Shown here piece by piece: positions 1-4,599 of a stretch of 6,320 bases of DNA; the stretch's first letter is position 1; the number at the start of each line of letters is the position of its first letter. Origin of the DNA: an uncultured Asticcacaulis sp. (GTDB lineage: Bacteria; Pseudomonadota; Alphaproteobacteria; Caulobacterales; Caulobacteraceae). The notes beneath the pieces are model-generated. The model was not told the origin of the DNA. It saw only the letters and a program-made list of their open reading frames with translations, and did no database searches. The position numbers and the translations under genes are program-made. The stretch lies in the NCBI GenBank assembly GCA_946480525.1, contig CAMLLA010000251.1:1-6320 (forward strand), written 5' to 3'.

Positions 1-28
1 AAACGTATGCGTCGGCGTCTTGCACCGG

Positions 29-1207
29 CTAAGGATGATACTTGCCTGACGCCAAGATAAGCAGTGCGCGGTAAACATCAAGGGTGCGGGCACACATGAC
101 GTCCAGGCTGAACAGCTCACGGACGTGGGCGCGGCCCTTGACGCCCATGCGGAAGCGGTCGGCTTCGGGCAGATCGATGGCGGTCCTGATGGCTTCCGCC
201 CAGGCCCCCGCATCGCCCGGTGTCACAAGCCAGCCGGTTTCGCCGGGCAGGACGGTCTCATTGGTCGCGCCGTGCGCCGAGGCCAGGGGCGGGCGGTGCA
301 TGGCCTGGGGCTCGACCGCCGTGCGGCCAAAGGCTTCGGGCTCTATCGACGGCGCCAGGGCGTACTGGCACATGGCGTAGGCCGACGGCATGTCGGAGCA
401 ATGGCCGACCAGTTTGACATGATCACCCAGGCCATGGCCGTCGATCTGTTTGCGCAAGGTTTCGGTATAGTCGCTTCGGCCCTGGTCGTCGCCGGCCATC
501 AGAATCAGAAAGTTGTCCGTGCCGTCGGATTTCAGCCGGGCGGCGGCGTCGATGACCAGCGCCTGCCCCTTCCATTTCGTCAGCCGCGCCGCCAGCAGGA
601 AACGCACGCGATTGTCTTCGCTGGCAATCCCCCACTTTTCCTCAAGATCCATCACCCGGCGGACGTCGAAGGCTTCCGGATCGAAGCGTTTCAGGTCGAT
701 GCCGCGCGGAATGGCGATGACGCGTTCGGGAAGGACGTTGTAGGTCTTCAGGATATGGGCGCGGGTGAATTCCGAATTGGCGATGGTCAGGTCGCCGCGT
801 GTCATCTGGCTGTTGTACCAGCGCTTGAGGTTGGACCTGGCGTTATAGATGCCGGCATAGGTGCCGACCGAACGCACGCCGCACGCCTTTGCCGCGGCAA
901 AACCGGCCAGGGCAGGGGCGCGGGAACGGACATGGACGATATCGACGTGCTCGGCGCGGATCAGGTCCTTGAGCGCCCGGAAGTTTTGCCATTGTACGAA
1001 CGGGTTCTTGCTGTGGACGGGCATATTGACCACGGTCGCGCCCGCCTTTTTCAGCCTGTCTTCCAGCCGCCCGCCTTTCGAAACGACGATCGAGCGTCCG
1101 CCGGCCTTGATGACTGCGGCGCTGACGTCGACCGTGGTCTGTTCGACGCCGCCGGTGTCGAGTTCGGGCACGATCTGCATGACGCAGGCTTTGAACGGTT
1201 CAGGCAT
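29..1207 (-). CDS. GT4-family glycosyltransferase (GT-B fold)
   Basis: The product is a 392-residue cytoplasmic or membrane-associated retaining glycosyltransferase that would move a sugar from a nucleotide-sugar donor, probably in lipopolysaccharide or other surface-glycan assembly. The acceptor cannot be read from the sequence. The N-terminal Rossmann half carries the acceptor-side loop ELDTGGVE (residues 15-22). The C-terminal glycosyl-transferase group 1 half runs about 200-365. It contains R208 and K213 in ARLTKWKGQ, and the EX7E motif with E291 and E299 in EPEAFGRTAVEP. GETGWLV (322-328) is also typical of the family. I chose the ATG at 1207 because similarity-like sequence begins just after it; the open frame extends 47 codons further upstream but reads as low-quality sequence. 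No Shine-Dalgarno precedes 1207; M10 at 1180 is an alternative. H304 stands where a glycine is usual (QAM-G-RP). The family call is firm and the substrate unknown. Confidence 0.93.
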   Translation of the reverse strand: MPEPFKACVMQIVPELDTGGVEQTTVDVSAAVIKAGGRSIVVSKGGRLEDRLKKAGATVVNMPVHSKNPFVQWQNFRALKDLIRAEHVDIVHVRSRAPALAGFAAAKACGVRSVGTYAGIYNARSNLKRWYNSQMTRGDLTIANSEFTRAHILKTYNVLPERVIAIPRGIDLKRFDPEAFDVRRVMDLEEKWGIASEDNRVRFLLAARLTKWKGQALVIDAAARLKSDGTDNFLILMAGDDQGRSDYTETLRKQIDGHGLGDHVKLVGHCSDMPSAYAMCQYALAPSIEPEAFGRTAVEPQAMHRPPLASAHGATNETVLPGETGWLVTPGDAGAWAEAIRTAIDLPEADRFRMGVKGRAHVRELFSLDVMCARTLDVYRALLILASGKYHP

Positions 1208-1248
1208 AAGGGCTTGTGGAGGGGAGGGGCGGCAGGTATTCAAAGCCA

Positions 1249-2025
1249 ATGACCACGATAAACCTTTCAGATCAAGAGCCTGCGTCCTTTCTGGAGACAG
1301 AGGGTGGGGATCGTATCGCCTGGCGGCGCGTCCGTGGCGAAGGGCCAACCATACTGTGGCTGGGCGGCTTCCTGTCGGACATGACGGGATCCAAGATCAC
1401 GCGCCTGAGTGCGGAGGCACGTGTGCGGGGGTGGGATTTCCTGTGTTTCGACTATTTCGCCCACGGTGAAACCGAGGGAAACTTTGACGAAGCAAGGGTC
1501 GGGCGTTGGCGCGACAATGTGCTGGCGATAGCGGACCAGTTGACGCAAGGGGCGCTGGTGGCGGTTGGTTCCAGCATGGGCGGGCATATGCTGTCCCTGC
1601 TGATCAAGGCGCGTCCGGATCGTGTGCATGCCGCGGGCTTCCTGGCGCCGGCGGCCGACTTCGCCACGGCCCTGATGCTGCCCGCGCTGTCGCCGGAAGA
1701 AAAGCGGCAGCTGGAGGTGTCGGGCGTGCATATGATGCCGGGCTACGACCGTCCGGTACCGCTCAGCCAGGCGTTTTTCGACGAGGCGCGAACGCATGAG
1801 GTGTTGGGCGCGCCCGTTCCGTTCGACGGGCCAGTGCGAATTCTCCACGGCATGCAGGACGACCTGGTGCCGTGGCAGCACGGCGTGCGGCTGATGGAGA
1901 CGCTTACCAGCCCGGACGCCCGCATGGAACTGATCAAGGACGGCGACCACCGGCTGTCGCGGCCGCAGGACCTCGACCGGCTGGTGGAGATGGTGGCGGA
2001 ACTGCGCGAACGGGTGATCGCGTAA
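1249..2025 (+). CDS. Alpha/beta-hydrolase (esterase/thioesterase-like)
   Basis: This 258-residue protein is a complete, soluble alpha/beta-hydrolase without a signal peptide, so it probably acts in the cytoplasm on an ester or thioester. The nucleophile elbow is G107-S-S109-M-G111. The acid is D204 in HGMQDDLVPW, and the base is H234 in DGDHRLS, giving a full Ser-Asp-His triad in the standard order. The LWLGGF segment (36-41) after beta-strand 3 would supply the oxyanion hole. Length and motif spacing resemble the ABHD10/serine aminopeptidase-like group, but the substrate is not predictable. The start is the ATG at 1249; an in-frame GTG at 1216 is also possible. Neither has a well-placed Shine-Dalgarno: the purine run at 1218-1229 is 19 nt from the ATG. 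It is divergent from the glycosyltransferase and followed after 80 nt by a separately initiated gene, so it is probably monocistronic. Confidence 0.9.
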   Translation: MTTINLSDQEPASFLETEGGDRIAWRRVRGEGPTILWLGGFLSDMTGSKITRLSAEARVRGWDFLCFDYFAHGETEGNFDEARVGRWRDNVLAIADQLTQGALVAVGSSMGGHMLSLLIKARPDRVHAAGFLAPAADFATALMLPALSPEEKRQLEVSGVHMMPGYDRPVPLSQAFFDEARTHEVLGAPVPFDGPVRILHGMQDDLVPWQHGVRLMETLTSPDARMELIKDGDHRLSRPQDLDRLVEMVAELRERVIA

Positions 2026-2062
2026 TTTCCTTGCGTTGATGATAAATTCGCGCCTTAATTCC

Positions 2063-2070
2063 GCTATATG
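2063..2070 (+). promoter_or_regulatory. Possible -10 element for the secreted-protein gene
   Basis: GCTATATG matches the Caulobacter-type -10 GCTANAWC at seven of eight positions and lies 35 nt before the ATG at 2106. I see no good -35 at the expected distance, so this is only a candidate in an 80-nt intergenic gap. Confidence 0.25.
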
Positions 2071-2092
2071 CCGGGCGCAGCTTGCCGCCCTC

Positions 2093-2097
2093 GGAGG
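2093..2097 (+). promoter_or_regulatory. Ribosome binding site deciding the start at 2106
   Basis: GGAGG lies 8 nt before the ATG at 2106. It selects this start over the earlier in-frame ATG-less extension beginning at 2082. The chosen start also places a clean signal peptide at the N-terminus. Confidence 0.75.
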
Positions 2098-2105
2098 TGC
2101 TGTTC

Positions 2106-2738
2106 ATGCTTGTGTCGCGTCTTGCCCTGTTTTCGATCCTGCTTGTGCTGCCGGGGGTTGCCCTGGCGGAGGAAGAGGTCGTGAAAAGCAACCGCGCAGC
2201 CTTGCCTGCGGCGACCGAAACGACCAGGGCCGATGTCATCACCCTTCCTCCGACCGATACCAAGGCCCAGTTCATGTCGCGGTTGAACGAAGAGGTGCTG
2301 TCTGACGAAAAGGCGCGCATCGACTACGAATCGTGGGCGGGCGCCGAAGAGGACTACAAGAAGCGCCGCGTGCATGGCACGGCCAGTGTCAGCGTCGGCA
2401 CGGGCGGTTACCGCAGCGCTTCGGTTTCGGCCATCATGCCGGTCGGTGATAATGGCTGGCTGGGCCTGGCCTACAGCCAGACCGATTTCGGGGAAAACGG
2501 CGCCTACCCCTATATGTATGACGACTTTGGCGCGGACTACGGCTACGGATACGGGCGCGGTTATGGACGTGGCAGGGGCGAGCGTGGCACCTCGCAGTCC
2601 TTCGCCGTGTCTTTTGACACCAGCAGTTCCGGCGGAGATGCCGGTAATTGTCCATCGGCCTTTCGCGATCGCTACGACGATCCGGTCTTCAGCGCGCGCG
2701 CCGACCGCCGCTGCGCTTCACGGACACCGCACGACTAA
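2106..2738 (+). CDS. Secreted protein with Gly/Tyr/Arg-rich tract, function unknown
   Basis: I do not recognise a named family. The 210-residue product begins with a Sec signal peptide: R5, a hydrophobic core at 6-18, and an ALA cleavage site ending at residue 21. The mature protein therefore lies in the periplasm or outside the cell. After an acidic, helix-like stretch (about 55-90), residues 90-130 show alternating small/polar and hydrophobic residues (GTASVSVGTGGYRS, then GWLGLAYSQTDFG). This suggests beta-strands, perhaps a surface or outer-membrane-associated sheet. Residues 144-160 are a low-complexity Y-G-R-G run (DYGYGYGRGYGRGRGERG). A second beta-like strand QSFAVSFDTSS follows, then two cysteines (C182, C203) that could form a disulfide. 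The GGAGG at 2093-2097 fixes the start. The gene appears monocistronic, with a hairpin just after its stop. Secretion is well supported; any role is open. Confidence 0.82.
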   Translation: MLVSRLALFSILLVLPGVALAEEEVVKSNRAALPAATETTRADVITLPPTDTKAQFMSRLNEEVLSDEKARIDYESWAGAEEDYKKRRVHGTASVSVGTGGYRSASVSAIMPVGDNGWLGLAYSQTDFGENGAYPYMYDDFGADYGYGYGRGYGRGRGERGTSQSFAVSFDTSSSGGDAGNCPSAFRDRYDDPVFSARADRRCASRTPHD

Positions 2739-2769
2739 AGCCTCCCGTTTTCCGGGGGCTGGGCTTTCT
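2738..2769 (+). terminator. Terminator-like hairpin after the secreted-protein gene
   Basis: Immediately after the TAA, AGCCTCC (2739-2745) can pair with GGGGGCT (2754-2760), with one G-T wobble, around a T-rich loop. Alternatively AAGCC (2738-2742) can pair with GGCTT (2762-2766). The following TTTCTATAACC is only a weak T-tract. Position and form suit an intrinsic terminator of moderate strength. Confidence 0.45.
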
Positions 2770-2774
2770 ATAAC
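2748..2774 (+). promoter_or_regulatory. Possible promoter for the hypothetical gene at 2818
   Basis: TCTATAAC (2767-2774) fits the -10 form GCTANAWC at seven of eight positions. A poor -35, TTTTCCG (2748-2754), lies 12 nt upstream. Transcription would start near 2781, leaving a leader of about 37 nt before the GTG. It overlaps the terminator-like hairpin of the preceding gene. The evidence is weak. Confidence 0.28.
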
Positions 2775-2806
2775 CTTCTTGCTCTGATGAGGATTGCTTC
2801 GGCTGT

Positions 2807-2813
2807 AAGGAGG
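2807..2813 (+). promoter_or_regulatory. Strong ribosome binding site supporting a GTG start
   Basis: AAGGAGG sits 4 nt before the GTG at 2818. The spacing is slightly short, but the match to the anti-Shine-Dalgarno is full length and settles the GTG as the start. Confidence 0.75.
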
Positions 2814-2817
2814 GAAA

Positions 2818-3327
2818 GTGTCGGCTGTTTCGACATCTGATAAGCAAATATTGCTCATGCATTCCGTGCTGTTGCGGCTGGGGAAGTTGAGTGTCCGCGA
2901 TTTCGCCGCGACCATAAACGCACTCTCCAACAGCGGCGTTTATCATGACGTGTTCTACGACATTTTGTTTCCATCGGAATACTACGACGATTTTGTCCAA
3001 GCAGCCGAGATTTCGCTTCGGCAGCTCGAAATTTCCATACCGGCTTCAGTGGAAGATGCGGTGTTCGTGCTCGCCGACATTACGACTTGGCATATTTCCC
3101 GGGGGACTGAAGATCCACTGGAACATTTGGCGCGCTTTTGGGTCTATCTGGATTGGTCCAGCACCTTCGTCGCCGCCTTCGGACTTGATGAACTGCAGGC
3201 GATAGATTGGGAATACGATCATCTTTGCTGCGAGTCAGGCCCCGAGACCTCGAAAAGCCTCGCACGGCTCGAAGCGGAATGCCGAAAGGCCGCCACCAAG
3301 TGGCGGCGCGACCATGGATTATCCTGA
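2818..3327 (+). CDS. Hypothetical acidic protein of 169 residues, lower-GC gene
   Basis: I do not recognise this protein. It starts with GTG behind a strong AAGGAGG. It has no signal peptide or membrane segment and reads as a soluble, mostly helical protein. It is rich in Asp/Glu and aromatics (for example YYDDF near 55-59, FWVYLDW near 106-112, IDWEYDHLCC near 129-138), with a basic C-terminus (KAATKWRRD). No catalytic motif stands out. Composition differs from the neighbours: by hand count 2941-3000 is 23/60 GC (38%), and AT-ending codons are common, while the surrounding genes are plainly GC-rich. That suggests recent acquisition or weak selection. Small acidic solitary proteins of this kind include polymorphic-toxin immunity proteins, but that is speculation and no toxin gene is visible here. 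Its 3' end overlaps the convergent SDR gene by 9 nt. Confidence 0.8.
   Translation: MSAVSTSDKQILLMHSVLLRLGKLSVRDFAATINALSNSGVYHDVFYDILFPSEYYDDFVQAAEISLRQLEISIPASVEDAVFVLADITTWHISRGTEDPLEHLARFWVYLDWSSTFVAAFGLDELQAIDWEYDHLCCESGPETSKSLARLEAECRKAATKWRRDHGLS
3289..3307 (-). terminator. Candidate terminator of the SDR operon, inside the convergent gene
   Basis: GCCGCCAC (3289-3296) and GTGGCGGC (3300-3307) form a perfect 8-bp inverted repeat around a 3-nt loop. Read on the minus strand it begins 11 nt past the SDR stop codon and is followed by CTTTCGG, a short T-run. It encodes AATKWRR of the opposite-strand protein. The stem is strong and the T-tract weak, so it could equally be a coincidence of GC-rich coding sequence. 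Confidence 0.4.
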
Positions 3328-4167
3328 ATGCGGGAGGCGACTGGACGAAGCCATGAGTGTCTTCAGCCCCTCCCGATAAGTCGGATATTGCAAGCGCCAG
3401 CCGAGTACGGCCTTGGCGCGCGCATTGGCGACGCGCTTGTTGTCGTTGTAGAAGCGGCGCGTGGCGGGGCTTAAGGCTGCGTCGTCCCAGGCGATCCGGG
3501 GCGGCAGGGGCAGGCCGGCCAGTTCGGCGACGTAGACCAGGACATCCTCGCTCGATGCCGGTTCGTCGTCGCACAGGTTGAAGATGTTGCGTGTCCGACG
3601 CTCAAAGCTGGCCAGAAGGGCTGTGGCGCAATCGTCATGGTGCAGACGGGAAAAGACATGACCGGGCTTATGGACGCGCCGTGCCGTGCCGTCGCGCAGT
3701 TTATCGATGACATTGCGCCCCGGCCCATAAAGCCCCGGCAGACGGAAAAGATTCGCCCCGCGGCTTAGCCATTGCTGCTCGGCCAAGACGCGCCGCCGGC
3801 CTTCGGTCGATGACGGGGTAGTGACGTCATCCTCAAATGCCCAGCCGCCGTCGCGGTCGCCATAGACGCCGGTGGTCGACAGGTAGCCGATCCATTTTCC
3901 GTCGAGCGGCAAGTCGCCAATGGCAGCAAAGGCAGGACAGCCATTGTCGTCAGGGGCGGGGGTAATCAGCAGCCCATCGGCTGCCACCAGGGCATCAGAC
4001 AGGGCACCCTCATCCTGGGGATCGACAGCGAGGATGCCTTGCGCTTCCAGTTCCTGGCGCTTTTCAGGCGTACGCGCGGTGGCGGAAACCCTGTGGCCGG
4101 CAGTCCGGATCGCATCGGCAAAAGCCTTGCCGATAAAGCCGTAACCGTAGATCAGTACCGACCTCAC
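3319..4167 (-). CDS. Atypical SDR / NAD(P)-dependent epimerase-dehydratase family protein (YeeZ-like)
   Basis: This 282-residue cytoplasmic protein has a Rossmann fold that should bind NAD(P). The dinucleotide loop is G8-Y-G10-F-I-G13 right after the first beta-strand (VLIYGYGFIG), with T33 near the adenine-ribose side. STTGVYGDRDGGW (97-109) holds Y102, the position corresponding to the SDR active-site region. The usual YxxxK spacing is not kept, which is typical of atypical SDRs such as the YeeZ type. LFRLPGLYGPGR (140-151) and RLHHDDCA (174-181) are substrate-side motifs of the extended SDR group. The reaction is unknown; it may act on a nucleotide sugar or be non-catalytic. The start is a GTG at 4167 that overlaps the stop of the upstream gene as GTGA. 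No Shine-Dalgarno is visible, so translational coupling is likely. The stop overlaps the convergent hypothetical gene. Confidence 0.9.
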   Translation of the reverse strand: MRSVLIYGYGFIGKAFADAIRTAGHRVSATARTPEKRQELEAQGILAVDPQDEGALSDALVAADGLLITPAPDDNGCPAFAAIGDLPLDGKWIGYLSTTGVYGDRDGGWAFEDDVTTPSSTEGRRRVLAEQQWLSRGANLFRLPGLYGPGRNVIDKLRDGTARRVHKPGHVFSRLHHDDCATALLASFERRTRNIFNLCDDEPASSEDVLVYVAELAGLPLPPRIAWDDAALSPATRRFYNDNKRVANARAKAVLGWRLQYPTYREGLKTLMASSSRLPHSG

Positions 4168-4415
4168 TGGGCTGCGGCGGACGCCGAAGCGGCTTCGGCG
4201 GCCTCTTTGGCGCGTGCCTCTTCCTTTTCCTTGGCCTCTCGGGCCAGGCGGGCATCGCGCTCACGCACCATGCGGTAATAGTCGGGCAACTGGATGGCGT
4301 GGCCGAACGGCTTCGGCGACGGCGCCCCCAGACCTTGAGGCCACACCAGGCTAAGCGCGATCAGCACGATGGCGATCACGGCGGCGGCGGGATAGAAGAT
4401 CTTGTCTGGCAGCAT
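4164..4415 (-). CDS. Small single-pass membrane protein with charged helical tail
   Basis: This 83-residue protein has no recognised function. Residues 8-25 (YPAAAVIAIVLIALSLVW) form one hydrophobic membrane segment after a short N-terminus (MLPDKIF). A Pro/Gly-rich linker follows (PQGLGAPSPKPFGH, 26-39). Then IQLPDYYRMVRERDARL leads into a Lys/Glu/Ala-rich stretch (about 52-83) that should be a long charged helix, possibly a coiled coil. Topology is not certain: the hydrophobic segment could also be an uncleaved signal anchor placing the tail in the periplasm. The start is an ATG at 4415 with a weak AAGG just upstream. The gene is first in a two-gene minus-strand operon: its TGA overlaps the GTG of the SDR gene. 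It diverges from clpB across 184 bp. A tail this rich in Ala is low in information, so homology-based naming would be unreliable. Confidence 0.82.
   Translation of the reverse strand: MLPDKIFYPAAAVIAIVLIALSLVWPQGLGAPSPKPFGHAIQLPDYYRMVRERDARLAREAKEKEEARAKEAAEAASASAAAQ
4182..4200 (-). repeat. 19-bp near-perfect palindrome before the GTGA gene junction
   Basis: CGCCGAAGC (4182-4190) and GCTTCGGCG (4192-4200) are exact reverse complements around a single base. As minus-strand RNA this gives an 8-bp stem with a 3-nt loop, lying 14 nt upstream of the SDR GTG. It encodes part of the Ala/Glu-rich tail of the small membrane protein. It may affect coupling, or may be only a by-product of GC-rich Ala codons. 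Confidence 0.5.
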
Positions 4416-4427
4416 AAGCGCCTTATA

Positions 4428-4444
4428 GGCGGATTACGTCCGCC
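4428..4444 (-). repeat. Inverted repeat GGCGGA-N5-TCCGCC
   Basis: This perfect 6-bp dyad with a 5-nt centre lies 13 nt upstream of the ATG at 4415. In minus-strand RNA it would form a hairpin just ahead of the weak AAGG ribosome binding site, and it spans the stop codon of the short upstream frame at 4434-4478. Confidence 0.55.
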
Positions 4445-4478
4445 ATTCCAGAGGATTGTGCCCGGGACGTTGCCGCAC
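4434..4478 (-). other. Possible 14-codon leader open frame with strong ribosome binding site
   Basis: On the minus strand AAGGAGG (4493-4487) is followed after 8 nt by GTG at 4478, then 14 codons reading MRQRPGHNPLEWRT and a TAA at 4436-4434. The ribosome binding site is better than that of the membrane-protein gene which starts 18 nt beyond the stop. It could be a regulatory leader peptide or a chance match in a purine-rich stretch. Confidence 0.3.
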
Positions 4479-4490
4479 AATTTCGTCCTC
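4451..4490 (-). repeat. Two-part inverted repeat in the minus-strand leader
   Basis: GAGGA (4451-4455) is complementary to TCCTC (4486-4490), and TTGTGC (4456-4461) to GCACAA (4475-4480), with a 5-nt bulge (4481-4485) between them and a 13-nt loop. In minus-strand RNA this pairing would cover part of the AAGGAGG ribosome binding site and the GTG of the leader frame. Confidence 0.5.
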
Positions 4491-4497
4491 CTTCCCC

Positions 4498-4525
4498 TTG
4501 TGTAACCCAAATGTCACACTATATC
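4498..4525 (+). promoter_or_regulatory. clpB: Candidate housekeeping promoter towards clpB
   Basis: ACTATATC (4518-4525) matches the Caulobacter-type -10 GCTANAWC at seven of eight positions. TTGTGT (4498-4503) provides a TTG-containing -35 at suitable distance. The 5' leader would be about 68 nt. The -35 matches only in its TTG core. Confidence 0.38.
4500..4519. promoter_or_regulatory. Operator-like dyad GTGTAAC-N6-GTCACAC
   Basis: Two 7-bp half-sites at 4500-4506 and 4513-4519 are reverse complements with one mismatch. They are separated by 6 bp, the geometry of a dimeric repressor or activator site. The dyad lies between and partly over the -35 and -10 of the clpB-directed candidate promoter. 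The regulator is not identifiable. Confidence 0.4.
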
Positions 4526-4544
4526 CGGACGGTCCAACGCCCAA
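4518..4544 (-). promoter_or_regulatory. Candidate promoter for the membrane-protein/SDR operon
   Basis: On the minus strand TTGGGC (4544-4539) is followed after 15 bp by TATAGT (4523-4518), five of six bases of TATAAT. Transcription would start near 4511, giving a leader of about 96 nt that contains the short frame and both inverted repeats. The -10 shares bases with the clpB-directed -10. Confidence 0.3.
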
Positions 4545-4552
4545 CCGGTTGC

Positions 4553-4580
4553 TTGCCTTAAGGACCGAAGGGGCTTATCC
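4553..4580 (+). promoter_or_regulatory. clpB: Candidate heat-shock (RpoH/sigma-32) promoter of clpB
   Basis: TTG (4553-4555, within CTTGCC) is followed after 18 bp by CTTATCC (4574-4580). It fits the alphaproteobacterial RpoH pattern TTG-N17/18-CYTATNT with one mismatch. clpB is a classic RpoH target. Transcription would start near 4586, immediately before the ribosome binding site, so the leader would be short. Confidence 0.5.
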
Positions 4581-4586
4581 GCCGTC

Positions 4587-4593
4587 AGGGGAG
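4587..4593 (+). promoter_or_regulatory. clpB: Ribosome binding site of clpB
   Basis: AGGGGAG lies 6 nt before the ATG at 4600. With the conserved ClpB N-terminus beginning directly after it, this fixes the start. Confidence 0.65.
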
Positions 4594-4599
4594 CCAGAA

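Noticed and set aside
1..28. A gene end or terminator at the left edge
   Set aside because: Only 28 bases lie beyond the glycosyltransferase stop. No stem or coding sequence can be supported there.
125..1252. A 375-codon plus-strand open frame opposite the glycosyltransferase
   Set aside because: It lies antisense to a gene with clear GT4 motifs. Its translation has no recognisable domain and mirrors the GC-rich third-position pattern of the real gene.
1267..1950. A 227-codon minus-strand open frame opposite the hydrolase
   Set aside because: The plus-strand protein carries a complete catalytic triad. The antisense translation is His/Arg/Gln-rich without any domain.
2779..2809. A promoter TTGCTC...GCTGTAAG before the hypothetical gene
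   Set aside because: The -10 would overlap the ribosome binding site and leave no room for a leader before the GTG at 2818.
4455..4481. CIRCE element for HrcA upstream of clpB
   Set aside because: There is a dyad (ATTGTGC-N13-GCACAAT), but both half-site sequence and spacing differ from CIRCE (TTAGCACTC-N9-GAGTGCTAA).
4530..4567. A CGGTCC/GGACCG stem enclosing AACCGGTT in the clpB leader, as an RNA thermometer
   Set aside because: The repeat is real, but it does not pair with the ribosome binding site at 4587-4593. It would also be absent from the transcript of the proximal heat-shock promoter.
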